From assembly GCA_016200915.1 (NCBI GenBank), contig JACQDV010000083.1, positions 1 to 64,000 of the forward strand: a stretch of 64,000 nucleotides of DNA, in the 5' to 3' direction. The notes under the pieces were generated by a model, which ran no database searches, was not told where the DNA came from, and saw only the letters and a list, made by a program, of their open reading frames with translations. The stretch's first letter is position 1; each line of letters opens with the position of its first letter. The DNA comes from Sphingobacteriales bacterium (GTDB lineage Bacteria; Bacteroidota; Bacteroidia; Chitinophagales; Chitinophagaceae). Shown one piece after another: positions 28,208 through 37,283 of the stretch. The translations under genes were made by a program, and so were the position numbers.

Positions 28208-28702
28208 ATGACCGAACCTCAACGCCAACAACGCAACGCCGACAGGCTGTTGGAACTCTTTCCAACCTTCCACCAGCGGATAGCTAAAGTAATTGCCGAT
28301 TTGGAAGCAATAAATGTTCGTCCAAGAATTCAGGATGCCTATCGCAGCCCGGCCGATCAATTAAAGGCCTTTAACTCGGGTCACTCCAAATTAAAATTCG
28401 GATTCCATAATGTTACTGGTGCTAATGGGCAAAAAGAAAGCCTTGCGGTGGACATGCTTGATGATGACAGTCCTTTAAAAACATCCACAGCCTATGTATT
28501 AAAATTAGCATGGGCTGCTGAAAAAAATGGGTTAATGACTGGCATCCGGTGGGGTGTGCCGGTACGTTTAATTGTGGCAATAGATAAAGCCATCACTGAA
28601 AAAGACTGGAATGCACCGGTAAAAATAGGATGGGACCCCACCCATATTCAACCGGTTGGTATAACTGCTGCCGATGCAAAAGCAGGCAAAAGACCTTTAT
28701 GA
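28208..28702 (+). CDS. M15-family (D-Ala-D-Ala/L-Ala-D-Glu type) peptidase
   Basis: The 164-residue protein has the M15 metallopeptidase layout: a substrate arginine region (DAYRSPADQLKAF) and the zinc ligands His67 (FGFHNVT), Asp82 (LAVDML) and His146 (DPTHIQ). Relatives cut peptide cross-links in cell walls and include phage endolysins and VanY-type enzymes. There is no signal peptide, so export would need another route, or the enzyme acts inside the cell as phage lysins do before release. It lies 22 bases after the barrel protein gene and 21 before the SGNH gene, in the same operon. Confidence 0.82.
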   Translation: MTEPQRQQRNADRLLELFPTFHQRIAKVIADLEAINVRPRIQDAYRSPADQLKAFNSGHSKLKFGFHNVTGANGQKESLAVDMLDDDSPLKTSTAYVLKLAWAAEKNGLMTGIRWGVPVRLIVAIDKAITEKDWNAPVKIGWDPTHIQPVGITAADAKAGKRPL

Positions 28703-28723
28703 ATTTAATGATAATATTTATTT

Positions 28724-29989
28724 ATGTCAGATAACAGCAAACAAGAATTTATACAGGATAAAAAAATACTCATTGATGCTTTATTGGCCAATACCATTTC
28801 GCATAAAGATTTATTGGTATTGTGTAACACAGCGGTGGCCAATGATTTAAGGGAAATTGTAGTGAGGGTGTTTGATATGGATGAAAAATCGTTACTAAAA
28901 AAAGCGGCCGTTACAGGGTTTACTGCTTATGTAAATAAATTAAAAAATAACCAGCGGTCATCAAGGTATAAATCAAAAATAAAAAGCGATAGTGAAAAAT
29001 TCCGTACCAACCCCTTGTACAAAATTGTTTTGGCCGAAGGAGATTCCTGGTTTAACTACCCGCTTATATTGAGTGATGTGCTCGACTTTGTATCAATGGA
29101 ACCTAATATCGCCCTGTACAGTGTTGCCGAAGGGGCCGATTGGTTTTTGAATATGATAAATAAAAGAGAATATGTGGAAGGTCTCGGCATCCATAATCCG
29201 CATTTTTTTCTGTTGAGCGGTGGGGGAAATGATATTGTTGGTTTAAGCCGTGTGGCTGTAATTGTAAACAGGAGCGAAGATGATACCCCATTTGCGTCAA
29301 ATGAATGGGTAAGGTTGTTGGTTAAAAGATATTTTGATGATGATGATATAGAAAATAAGATGGAACTGCCTCAAACAGCTTCATTCAGCAAAGAACGTTT
29401 ATTAAGAGGTGTAAAGCATCTCAATAAAGATTACTTCGCACTGCTGATGCTTTTTAAAGTGCAATACCATTATGTTATAGGCAAACTGCTTATTGGTGAA
29501 AAGGATAACGATGGTAAGTTTAAAAATTCAAAATATCGCAATCTTAAAATTATTACACAGGGCTACGATTATCCCATACCTGACAGCAACGATGGATTAG
29601 GTATTGATTTATCAAAATGGTATGTGCCTTTACTCAGAAAAGTGAATCATGGTAATTGGTTACGAATGCCATTGTTAATAAAGGGGGTGCCTGAAAAAAA
29701 TCATAAAGATGTAATGTATGCAATGATTTTTCTTTTTAATGAAATGATGATAGATGTGGCTAAAGATTTTTGTGAAATTATAAAAGAACATTATCCGGAA
29801 AATCCGGCGCCAAGAGTTTTTCATGTAGATAACCGGGGGATAGTGCCTGAAAGCGGATGGACAGATGAGTTACACCCCACCCCAAAATATTTTCAAAAAG
29901 TAGCCCGGTTGTTTATAAAATGTATTAATGAAATTAAACCTGTTGATAAAAAATGCCAGTTTGTTTATTCTGTTAATGATTTAATTTAA
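28724..29989 (+). CDS. SGNH-fold hydrolase with helical N-terminal extension
   Basis: The 421-residue protein is an SGNH (GDSL-type) esterase or lipase. The nucleophile is Ser108 in AEGDSWFNYP, the oxyanion residues are in SGGGND (165-170) and the catalytic pair is Asp381/His384 in DELHP. The N-terminal 100 residues (LIDALLANTISHKDLLVLC, then LREIVVRVFDMD) are predicted helical and unlike ordinary SGNH enzymes. They might be a docking domain for a partner in the operon. No signal peptide, so probably cytoplasmic. It may act on lipid or acyl esters; the substrate cannot be read from the sequence. Confidence 0.82.
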   Translation: MSDNSKQEFIQDKKILIDALLANTISHKDLLVLCNTAVANDLREIVVRVFDMDEKSLLKKAAVTGFTAYVNKLKNNQRSSRYKSKIKSDSEKFRTNPLYKIVLAEGDSWFNYPLILSDVLDFVSMEPNIALYSVAEGADWFLNMINKREYVEGLGIHNPHFFLLSGGGNDIVGLSRVAVIVNRSEDDTPFASNEWVRLLVKRYFDDDDIENKMELPQTASFSKERLLRGVKHLNKDYFALLMLFKVQYHYVIGKLLIGEKDNDGKFKNSKYRNLKIITQGYDYPIPDSNDGLGIDLSKWYVPLLRKVNHGNWLRMPLLIKGVPEKNHKDVMYAMIFLFNEMMIDVAKDFCEIIKEHYPENPAPRVFHVDNRGIVPESGWTDELHPTPKYFQKVARLFIKCINEIKPVDKKCQFVYSVNDLI

Positions 29990-29993
29990 AGCT

Positions 29994-30494
29994 ATGAAAA
30001 TATTAAATATATTTTTTTTGCTGGTTATACTTGGAGCCATAGTTGCTAAATTAGTAACATTTAACGAGCTGTCCTCAAATGGTGTAACAGGCTATAGTTA
30101 CTGGTGCTTTAACTGGACGTTTAATGTTACAAAGGCTAATAGCATTATTGTGTTCTGGAAGGAAAATTCAACTACCGCATATGTCAATAAGCTACTGTTT
30201 TTCGATTTTATTTTTATCATTGCCTATACACTATTCCTTTGCAACCTTTCTTATAACATGCTTCAGCAGCAAAACCGGCTTTATCTTAATATTTGGCTCC
30301 GCATGGGTATAGGCTGCATACTGCTGGCTGCTTTGTTAAACCTGGTGCAGGATTATTTTATTCACATGGCGCTGGATTTAAAACATACCTGGGGTTTTAT
30401 GCCATTTATTGTTTGTACTAAATGGTTTTTGGTTTTTTTGGGCGTTGTACCCATCATCGTTTCAGGCTTTTTAAAACCCCGTCAAACGGTTTAA
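29994..30494 (+). CDS. Small four-helix membrane protein, last gene of the operon
   Basis: The 166-residue protein has hydrophobic helices at about 3-22, 70-87, 102-120 and 136-157, with a loop between the first two that holds aromatic residues (GYSYWCFNWTFN). I do not recognise a family. It begins 4 bases after the SGNH hydrolase stop and is almost certainly translated with it. As with the first gene, its role is presumably to hold or serve the enzymes at the membrane, but this is inferred from position alone. The next 186 bases carry the rpsA promoter. Confidence 0.68.
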   Translation: MKILNIFFLLVILGAIVAKLVTFNELSSNGVTGYSYWCFNWTFNVTKANSIIVFWKENSTTAYVNKLLFFDFIFIIAYTLFLCNLSYNMLQQQNRLYLNIWLRMGIGCILLAALLNLVQDYFIHMALDLKHTWGFMPFIVCTKWFLVFLGVVPIIVSGFLKPRQTV

Positions 30495-30613
30495 AAATTA
30501 AATTTGTATTTAACCAAAGCAATGCGGTTTAAGCAGGTTAAATACATATCTGTCATGCTTTTTATTTATCCCTAACCCCTTCAAACCCACCCCCAAAAAA
30601 CACCTTCAATTCT

Positions 30614-30644
30614 TTGCCCGTCCGGCATGATAGCCCTATCTTTG
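30614..30644 (+). promoter_or_regulatory. Promoter of rpsA
   Basis: TTG at 30614-30616 and the perfect -7 box TATCTTTG at 30637-30644 are 20 bases apart, the Bacteroidota housekeeping layout. Transcription would start near 30651, about 30 bases before the ATG. Confidence 0.8.
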
Positions 30645-30680
30645 CACCCCCGAAAATAAAAACCCTTTCGGGAACTTTTT

Positions 30681-32588
30681 ATGTCAGAAAACGAAATTCT
30701 TAACTCAAACGCTGAAGGACAGGAGTCTGCAGTGGTGGCTGAGCCAACGCTTGCAGCTACAGCGTCAACAAATGTACCTGTTCAAACCGCTCACGACGAT
30801 TTCGACTGGAGCGTTGACAAACGCAATGTTACTTCTTACAGCAAAGAAGAAAAAGCAAAGTATGATACTGTTTACGAAGGAACTTTCAAACAAGTTACCG
30901 ATGGTGAAATGGTAGAAGGCATTGTAGTAGGTGTTACTAAAACAGATGTGGTGATCAACATCGGTTTTAAAAGCGATGGTTTAATCAGCGCTAACGAATT
31001 CCGTGACCTTGTTGGTTTAAAAACCGGCGATGTAGTGGAAGTAATGGTAGTAGAAAAAGAAGACAGGGAAGGTAATCTTCACCTCAGCCGCAGACAGGCC
31101 CGCATTACCCGTGCATGGCAGCGTATTGTTGAAGTGCACAAAACCGGCGAAGTGGTTACCGGTATTGTTACCAGCAAAACTAAAGGTGGTTTAATTGTGG
31201 AAGTATTTGGTATGGAAACATTCTTACCAGGTTCTCAAATTGACGTTAAGCCGGTAACAGATTACGATCAGTTTGTTGGTAAAACGATGGAGTTTAAAGT
31301 AGTTAAGATCAACGAAACCATTAAGAACGCTGTAGTATCTCACAAAGCACTTATCGAAAGCGATATCGAAGCACAACGTGCAGAGATCATGGGCAAACTC
31401 GAAAGAGGTCAGGTGCTGGAAGGTACTATCAAGAATATTACCGACTTCGGTGCTTTCATGGACTTAGGCGGATTAGATGGCTTATTATACATAACTGATA
31501 TCAGCTGGGGACGTATCTCTCATCCTTCTGAAGTATTGAAGATGGATCAGAAACTGAAAGTGGTTGTATTAGACTTTGATGATGATAAAAAACGCATTAG
31601 TCTTGGTCTGAAACAATTAACTCCTCATCCATGGGATACTTTACCGGAAACAATCAAAGAAGGTGAAGTAGTAAAAGGCAAAGTGGTAAATATCGAAGAC
31701 TACGGTGCATTCTTAGAAATTATGCCTGGTGTGGAAGGTTTAGTTCACGTAAGCGAAATTACATGGGCTAACACTCCAATCAACGCTAAAGAGTTCTTCA
31801 AACTGAACGATGAACACGAAGCGAAGATTGTAACGCTGGATAAAGAAGCCCGTAAGATGAGCTTATCTATCAAGCAAATGACACAAGACCCATGGAGCAA
31901 TATTGAAACTAAATTTGCTGTTGAAAGCCGTCATAAAGGACTGGTGAAAAACATTACTCCTTATGGTGTGTTTGTTGAATTATCAACTGGCATTGGTGGT
32001 ATGATCCACATCAGCGACCTTAGCTGGTTAAAACGTTTCAACCACCCAAGTGAATACACTAAGGTTGGACAGGAAATTGAAGTGATCATCCTCGGTATTG
32101 ATAAAGAAAACCGCAAACTTCAGTTAGGTCATAAACAATTAGAAGAAGATCCCTGGAATGCTTTACAGGATACATTCGCTATCGGAACTATTCACGAAGG
32201 CACTGTAACCCGTAAAGATGAAAAAGGTGCTATCGTTTCATTGCCTTACGGTTTAGAAGGATTTGCTCCTAACCGTCACTTAGGTAAAGAAGATGGTAAA
32301 ACTGTAGTGGCTGATGAAACAGCACAGTTTGTGGTGATTGAATTCGATCGTAACGAAAAACGTATCGTATTAAGTCACACCCGCATATGGGAGCAGGTAA
32401 AAGCTGATGAGAAAGAAGCCGAGAAGAAAGAAAAAACAGCTGAAGTTGCCCGTACTAAGAAAGCGGTGAAAGACATTCAGGGCAAAGTTGAAAAAACAAC
32501 TTTAGGTGACCTGGGTGTACTGGCTGAACTGAAGAAGAAAATGGAAGGTGATGCAGCTGGTTCTAGTGACGAAGCTAAAAGTGAGTAA
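30681..32588 (+). CDS. rpsA: 30S ribosomal protein S1
   Basis: S1 binds mRNA and helps it onto the 30S subunit. In Bacteroidota, which mostly lack strong Shine-Dalgarno sequences, this is probably important. The 635-residue protein starts with an acidic, alanine-rich stretch, then has six S1 (OB-fold) repeats from about residue 55 to 580. The clearest are TIKNITDFGAFMDLGGLDGLL, VVNIEDYGAFLEIMPGVEGL and VKNITPYGVFVELSTGIGGM. A lysine/glutamate-rich tail follows. Length and repeat number fit the family. The gene has a consensus promoter and a terminator of its own. Confidence 0.96.
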   Translation: MSENEILNSNAEGQESAVVAEPTLAATASTNVPVQTAHDDFDWSVDKRNVTSYSKEEKAKYDTVYEGTFKQVTDGEMVEGIVVGVTKTDVVINIGFKSDGLISANEFRDLVGLKTGDVVEVMVVEKEDREGNLHLSRRQARITRAWQRIVEVHKTGEVVTGIVTSKTKGGLIVEVFGMETFLPGSQIDVKPVTDYDQFVGKTMEFKVVKINETIKNAVVSHKALIESDIEAQRAEIMGKLERGQVLEGTIKNITDFGAFMDLGGLDGLLYITDISWGRISHPSEVLKMDQKLKVVVLDFDDDKKRISLGLKQLTPHPWDTLPETIKEGEVVKGKVVNIEDYGAFLEIMPGVEGLVHVSEITWANTPINAKEFFKLNDEHEAKIVTLDKEARKMSLSIKQMTQDPWSNIETKFAVESRHKGLVKNITPYGVFVELSTGIGGMIHISDLSWLKRFNHPSEYTKVGQEIEVIILGIDKENRKLQLGHKQLEEDPWNALQDTFAIGTIHEGTVTRKDEKGAIVSLPYGLEGFAPNRHLGKEDGKTVVADETAQFVVIEFDRNEKRIVLSHTRIWEQVKADEKEAEKKEKTAEVARTKKAVKDIQGKVEKTTLGDLGVLAELKKKMEGDAAGSSDEAKSE

Positions 32589-32610
32589 TCTTTACAGATG
32601 AATAAAATTA

Positions 32611-32643
32611 AAATCCCATCGTTACAACGGTGGAATTTTTTTA
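32611..32643 (+). terminator. Intrinsic terminator after rpsA
   Basis: CCATCGT (32616-32622) pairs with ACGGTGG (32627-32633, one G-T pair) around a TACA loop, flanked by A-rich and T-rich sides ending ATTTTTTT. Confidence 0.75.
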
Positions 32644-32673
32644 TTTGTGTAACCAGCATTAGTTTTACTATTA

Positions 32674-32698
32674 TACTTTTGTTCCGCCGTCTGGCGGA
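32674..32698 (+). promoter_or_regulatory. Probable -7 box and leader hairpin of aroK
   Basis: TACTTTTG at 32674-32681 fits TAnnTTTG. Just after it is a 6-bp hairpin, TCCGCC/GGCGGA with a GTCT loop (32683-32698), in what would be the first bases of the transcript. Whether the hairpin regulates is not known. Confidence 0.4.
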
Positions 32699-32732
32699 CA
32701 CTTGTACGGCTCTGCTTAACTGAACATTTAAT

Positions 32733-33239
32733 ATGAGATATTTTTTAATGGGCTTTATGGGAACGGGTAAAAGCTATTGGGGAAAACAATGGGCAGAAGT
32801 GCATGGTTTGGCTTTTTATGATTTAGATGAAGAGATTGAAAAGATAGAAGGATTAAAAGTGTCTCAAATCTTCGATTCAAAAGGTGAAGCATACTTTCGT
32901 AAGAAAGAGAAGGAAGTATTACATTCCTTTTTTCAAAAAAATAATTTCATTTTATCCTGCGGTGGGGGCACCCCTTGTTTCTTCAATAACATGAGTAAGA
33001 TGAATGAAAATGGTGTGACCATTTATTTGAAAACAGCTGTAGATGAATTAGTAAACCGACTCAGTCTGGAAAAAGAAACAAGACCTTTGATTAAAGGATT
33101 AACTAACGAAACACTGAAAGATTATATTTCAGAAAAACTGAATGACAGGGAACCTTTTTACACTAAAGCAGTATATCATTTTAATACAGCTTATTTAAAC
33201 AATGATAACTTTCAAAAAATAATCCGGCAATATGCATAA
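32733..33239 (+). CDS. aroK: Shikimate kinase
   Basis: Shikimate kinase adds phosphate to shikimate, the fifth step to chorismate and the aromatic amino acids. The 168 residues have Walker A GFMGTGKS (7-14), the substrate-binding aspartates in FYDLDEEIE, the arginine in YFRKKE and the glycine motif SCGGGTP. Length is normal. The last 8 bases overlap the next gene, so they are translated together. Cytoplasmic. Confidence 0.95.
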   Translation: MRYFLMGFMGTGKSYWGKQWAEVHGLAFYDLDEEIEKIEGLKVSQIFDSKGEAYFRKKEKEVLHSFFQKNNFILSCGGGTPCFFNNMSKMNENGVTIYLKTAVDELVNRLSLEKETRPLIKGLTNETLKDYISEKLNDREPFYTKAVYHFNTAYLNNDNFQKIIRQYA

Positions 33240-33618
33240 AACATATTTGAAACTGGCAGCCATTATCGGAGCATTATCAGTTGCATTGGGAGCATTTGGT
33301 GCACATGCATTAAAAGAAAAACTTCCCGTTGATGCATTAGCTGTTTATGAAACAGCAATACGTTACCAGTTTTATCATGTGTTTGCATTGTTAACAGTAG
33401 GTGTGCTGTATAAAGGCTTTCCCAACAAATGGATAAACAATGCCGGGAAATTGTTTATTACCGGTATCATTCTCTTCTGTGGTAGTTTATACCTGCTTAC
33501 TGCTCTCAAAGGAATGGGTAAAGAAAACTTGAACTGGATAGGAGCTATTACTCCGTTTGGAGGATTAAGTTTTATTCTTGGCTGGGTAAGTTTGGTAATC
33601 GGAATTTCAAAAAACTAA
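33232..33618 (+). CDS. DUF423 small integral membrane protein
   Basis: The 128-residue protein has four predicted helices and the DUF423 signature near the N-terminus (LGAFGAHALK), followed by YETAIRYQFYHVFALL. Its function is not established in the family. It overlaps aroK by 8 bases, giving a two-gene unit, and its stop overlaps the stop of the converging gene by 4 bases. No sign of truncation. Confidence 0.9.
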   Translation: MHKTYLKLAAIIGALSVALGAFGAHALKEKLPVDALAVYETAIRYQFYHVFALLTVGVLYKGFPNKWINNAGKLFITGIILFCGSLYLLTALKGMGKENLNWIGAITPFGGLSFILGWVSLVIGISKN

Positions 33619-34769
33619 TTATTCACTTCGTCCTGCATAGCCCTGTCAATTTTATCTTCCCAGGCAACCTGTTCTTTTTTCTTTCTTGAAAAACCCGTTT
33701 GATTGTCATAATCTTTAAGTTCAGCCATTAATGCCTTATAAATTTCATTATAAGCTTTTGAAATTTCCTGCCTCGCATTTTCAGTGGTAAGTGTTAATGC
33801 TTTAAACTTTTTGGCCAAACGCAATGTATAAACATGGGCTAATTTAAACCGGTAAAACTCGTGGTTAAGGATTGTGGCTGTCCTGGTATTACGGCCGGCA
33901 TAGGATTCAGATGGAACAAAAGCAGTAGCAATGGTGATATTAAAAATTAAGTACTGATTTTTATAGTCTGCCTCCATCTCATAAGGAATCATAATTCCGG
34001 AATTAAGTTGGTTGTCTTCATCGCCGCTGCCTCTGTAATCTTTCCAGTCAAGCATCCGGGAATCCCGGAAATAAATGGTATCCTCAGATTGATTATTATC
34101 GGCGATGGTTACATTAATTTTAGTTCCCTTTGCAAAGTCTGGTATTTCATCAATAGCTTTTCCCATTTGTTCATCCACATGTTCCAGGTATTCTGATTCA
34201 CGGTAAGCAAATAACGAATCATACGATTTCTTTTTCCCTAAAAGAGTATTGAGATAGCCGCCGCCTGAATAACTGCTTGCAGGCATTCTTTTGCCTTTAT
34301 AGTTACTGATAAACTCAATAGCATATTCAATATTGCCCTTGTCATAAAAATCTTCTCTTTGCTCGGTGATGAGGAATTTTTTGATAGAGACGATCATAGG
34401 ATATAAAGTAGTATCACGTTTTACAGCTGAGTTATAATACTGCTTAAAGCCTTCTGCAATGCCGCCTTCAAAAATTAATTTTTGCGGTTTGCCGCTTTTA
34501 GGCTGTAGCACGAAGCCGATAGAGTCCTTAAGACCAGTATTGTCTTCAACAGACTGTATATAAAAGTTCTTTGGTATGAATATTACCGAATCTGTTTTTA
34601 ATTGCAGTTTCTTTGCCGGAGAAGGATCATCCTTAAGCTTTAATTCTTTTGAAAAAAAGTTAATCGGAATTTTTGTTGAAAGGGCTTTTGGTTTCGGTTT
34701 GGGTGATTGAGCAAATAAAGATGTTGTGCATACAACGATGCTGCTGATAAGAGATAAAAACTTTTTCAT
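33615..34769 (-). CDS. Secreted DUF922-like protein with a degraded zinc-protease motif
   Basis: The 384-residue protein has a signal peptide (ends TSLFAQ). The C-terminal half follows the order seen in DUF922-type predicted zinc proteases: LDWKDYRG, then an HE motif in a helix (His303-Glu304), then YDNQTGF and QVAWEDKI near the end. The usual HExxH is HEFYR here (Arg307 replaces the second His), so metal catalysis is probably lost. The N-terminal 200 residues are not recognised. Resemblance is by eye and tentative. It would act in the periplasm or outside the cell. It converges on DUF423 and stands alone. Confidence 0.6.
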   Translation of the reverse strand: MKKFLSLISSIVVCTTSLFAQSPKPKPKALSTKIPINFFSKELKLKDDPSPAKKLQLKTDSVIFIPKNFYIQSVEDNTGLKDSIGFVLQPKSGKPQKLIFEGGIAEGFKQYYNSAVKRDTTLYPMIVSIKKFLITEQREDFYDKGNIEYAIEFISNYKGKRMPASSYSGGGYLNTLLGKKKSYDSLFAYRESEYLEHVDEQMGKAIDEIPDFAKGTKINVTIADNNQSEDTIYFRDSRMLDWKDYRGSGDEDNQLNSGIMIPYEMEADYKNQYLIFNITIATAFVPSESYAGRNTRTATILNHEFYRFKLAHVYTLRLAKKFKALTLTTENARQEISKAYNEIYKALMAELKDYDNQTGFSRKKKEQVAWEDKIDRAMQDEVNN

Positions 34770-34832
34770 CTAAGGTCGATTTTGGTACAGCGAATATAAT
34801 GATTCGTTTATTATACAGGAACGATTATATTC

Positions 34833-34991
34833 ATGGGGTGCATTTCAAATTTTCACAACGCATGATTCAATTGAATGAATTTAGATTAGCAGCCTTTTTA
34901 TCCCCTCCCCGGAGAGGCACAGTAGTGTTTTAAAATAAAAGATTATTTCATAGGGGTGGGTCAGGGTGCGAAAATTTGAAATGCACCCTAT
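34833..34991. repeat. MITE-like element with 19-bp perfect inverted arms
   Basis: GGGTGCATTTCAAATTTTC at 34836-34854 is exactly complementary to 34970-34988; one wobble and two more pairs extend the arms to 34833 and 34991. The 115-base interior has a CCTCCCCGGAGAGG palindrome (about 34904-34917) and no gene. The right end stops 6 bases short of the acylase stop codon. Confidence 0.6.
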
Positions 34992-34997
34992 TTATTC

Positions 34998-37046
34998 CTA
35001 TTCTCCCGGATGATAAACCCGTTCCGCATGTTTCATTACTTCTTCTTTATCCAAACTCATATGTTTTGTTTTTTGCTGCAGGTATAAAAGTGTTTGATCT
35101 TTGTAATGCGGCGAGTCAGGGTGGTTGGATGCTCCAAAAGCATTTATTGATTCAATGATAGGTAATCCATCTTTTGGGAAACGAACCAGCTCAATATACG
35201 CATCACCATAATCATTCTTCACCATACCATTTTTATAAGGCACATTGGCCATTGCTGCTAACACATCAGGTATTCCTCCCAATGGGAACTCATTATTTCC
35301 CCTAACTAATTTTTGATAATCGCCCAATACAATTCCAATTTTGCCAAAGTATTTAAGCTGATAATTTTTTATGTATTGAAATGCATCCAGTAATTCTGCT
35401 TTTGTTAATGCTCTTGCTTGCTGACCCTTTAATTTTTCAGCAACATAATTGTATAACATTAAAAAAAAAGCAGCACCTTTATTATCTGCTTCTGAACTTT
35501 TATTCCATTGCTGGAGTGTAGTAATAATTTCTTCCACTTCTTTATAATCTGCTGCATTCATCAAATACAGTGAATCAATTTTATAGGGATAATGTAAGGT
35601 GGCGGGTAACTGGCGGTTGAATTTTATTTTTTTGAAGGTTTCAAAATCTAATTTTTCATTCTTTGGTATCAATTCATAAAACCTTGCACTGCGGTTATTG
35701 TCATACAATTCCCATCCAACATTTTTGTCGTAGTTAGCAGGATTAAGATTATCAGTTTTTTCTGTCGCCAAAAAAGGAGAGTGGTTGGTGTTATATAAAA
35801 ATCCTGAAGGTGGATTTACATACTGAGGTAAATAACTGAACGGATAATAAGTGGTCCATAAAGTCTTAGAAGTATTGCCCGGCAATGTACTCTTCCAGTT
35901 GTATTCAGGCGATGGATTTCTAATGGGCATTTTTCCATTGCTTACATAAAAGATAGTATCATGTTTGTCAGCATACATAATATTGAACATAGGTATGCCT
36001 GTCATGTTCAATGCTGATTTAAATTCGGTAAAGTTTTTCGCTTTGTCCATTTGATACCATTGCTGTAATGCTTTAATATCCTGGTTGGCCGTAAGGCGGA
36101 TGGCAAAAACGCCATTGGATGTTTTAATGGTAGCGCCGTATTTACTCCAGTAAACTTTTTTCTTAATGGTGATGGGAACTCCTTTTACTTTGAGTTTTAC
36201 TTTTTTTACTTCCAGATCAACCCAGTTGTCATCAAACTTATATTGGTTGTTGTTATTGGGATTCATCTGCAGTTGATAGACATCTGTTTTGTCAAAATAA
36301 TTTACGGTATGTGCCCAGCCAAGGTTTTCATTAACACCATGCAGTACACAAAGTGCTCCCGGAAATAATCCACCCAAAATATTTAATCCTTCTTCACTCA
36401 TCAAATGCGCTTCATAAAAGGCAACCGGGCCTTCTAATGGCTGATGTGCATTGATGGCAAGAAAAGCTTCGCCTGTTGTTGTTTTTGATGGATGAATAGC
36501 AAACGCATTGGAACCTCCGGAAGCGAATCCGGGAATGGTTGGGACTTTGCCACCAAACACATTTGCAATAACATTGTCAACACCTGTGATTAAACAAACA
36601 GAAAAAGTAGCAGCAGTCAAATATTCTTTTTCATTAACAGGGAAAGATTTTTTTACCATTATTTCTGAAGGATGTTTCCTGGCATAATCATTCAGCCCGG
36701 CAATATAACCCTGCACCATCTTTACAAATTCAGGAGAAAGGGTATTGTATTTTTCTTCTACTATTTCCCTGCATCTTAATAAGGCAACTATATAATCAGC
36801 CTGTGCTCCTTTCTTTCCAAAGGCTTTGCCCAGCAAACCTTTGCCAGAAAGAGCGATGATCTGTACCGTTTTAAAATCATCTTCTGCATGTGCCCAGGCT
36901 AAGCCATAAGCAACTTCTGCATCTGTTTTAGCAAAGATGTGTGGCACGCCAAAACTGTCCCTCGCAATAGTAATGTTTTGACAATTGATTTGAGTTAAAC
37001 CAGTGAGCGATACAAAAAGGCTGATGAATAAAATTGAAATTTTCAT
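34998..37046 (-). CDS. Penicillin acylase family N-terminal nucleophile hydrolase
   Basis: This 682-residue protein belongs to the penicillin G acylase/AHL acylase group, which splits amide bonds after cutting itself into two chains. A signal peptide (about residues 1-22) leads to the small-subunit start ITIARDSFGVPHIFAKTDAE. The self-cleavage site is at GGSNAFAI, making Ser179 the new N-terminal nucleophile. Active-site Asn and Arg motifs follow (for example GVNENLGWAHT). It is periplasmic. Natural substrates in this clade vary (N-acyl amino acids, homoserine lactones, antibiotics), so none is claimed. Confidence 0.9.
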   Translation of the reverse strand: MKISILFISLFVSLTGLTQINCQNITIARDSFGVPHIFAKTDAEVAYGLAWAHAEDDFKTVQIIALSGKGLLGKAFGKKGAQADYIVALLRCREIVEEKYNTLSPEFVKMVQGYIAGLNDYARKHPSEIMVKKSFPVNEKEYLTAATFSVCLITGVDNVIANVFGGKVPTIPGFASGGSNAFAIHPSKTTTGEAFLAINAHQPLEGPVAFYEAHLMSEEGLNILGGLFPGALCVLHGVNENLGWAHTVNYFDKTDVYQLQMNPNNNNQYKFDDNWVDLEVKKVKLKVKGVPITIKKKVYWSKYGATIKTSNGVFAIRLTANQDIKALQQWYQMDKAKNFTEFKSALNMTGIPMFNIMYADKHDTIFYVSNGKMPIRNPSPEYNWKSTLPGNTSKTLWTTYYPFSYLPQYVNPPSGFLYNTNHSPFLATEKTDNLNPANYDKNVGWELYDNNRSARFYELIPKNEKLDFETFKKIKFNRQLPATLHYPYKIDSLYLMNAADYKEVEEIITTLQQWNKSSEADNKGAAFFLMLYNYVAEKLKGQQARALTKAELLDAFQYIKNYQLKYFGKIGIVLGDYQKLVRGNNEFPLGGIPDVLAAMANVPYKNGMVKNDYGDAYIELVRFPKDGLPIIESINAFGASNHPDSPHYKDQTLLYLQQKTKHMSLDKEEVMKHAERVYHPGE

Positions 37047-37283
37047 ATGGTAATTTACTTAAAAAGCAGGAAAGATTCTTGTGCCGTTCTTATTGTTATG
37101 ATAAATCTCTGTTTTTTAAATGAGAAAAATCAGTGGTAAACCTTATTAAGTGAAATAGCTTAGTAGTGTAAAATGTTGTGTTATGAAATGAGCCATAAAA
37201 AATATTCATTATTATAACAATTATACGAATATTTTTTTGGCGAATAACATGTGGCAATAATGTAAAAATTTAAAAAGAATCAC

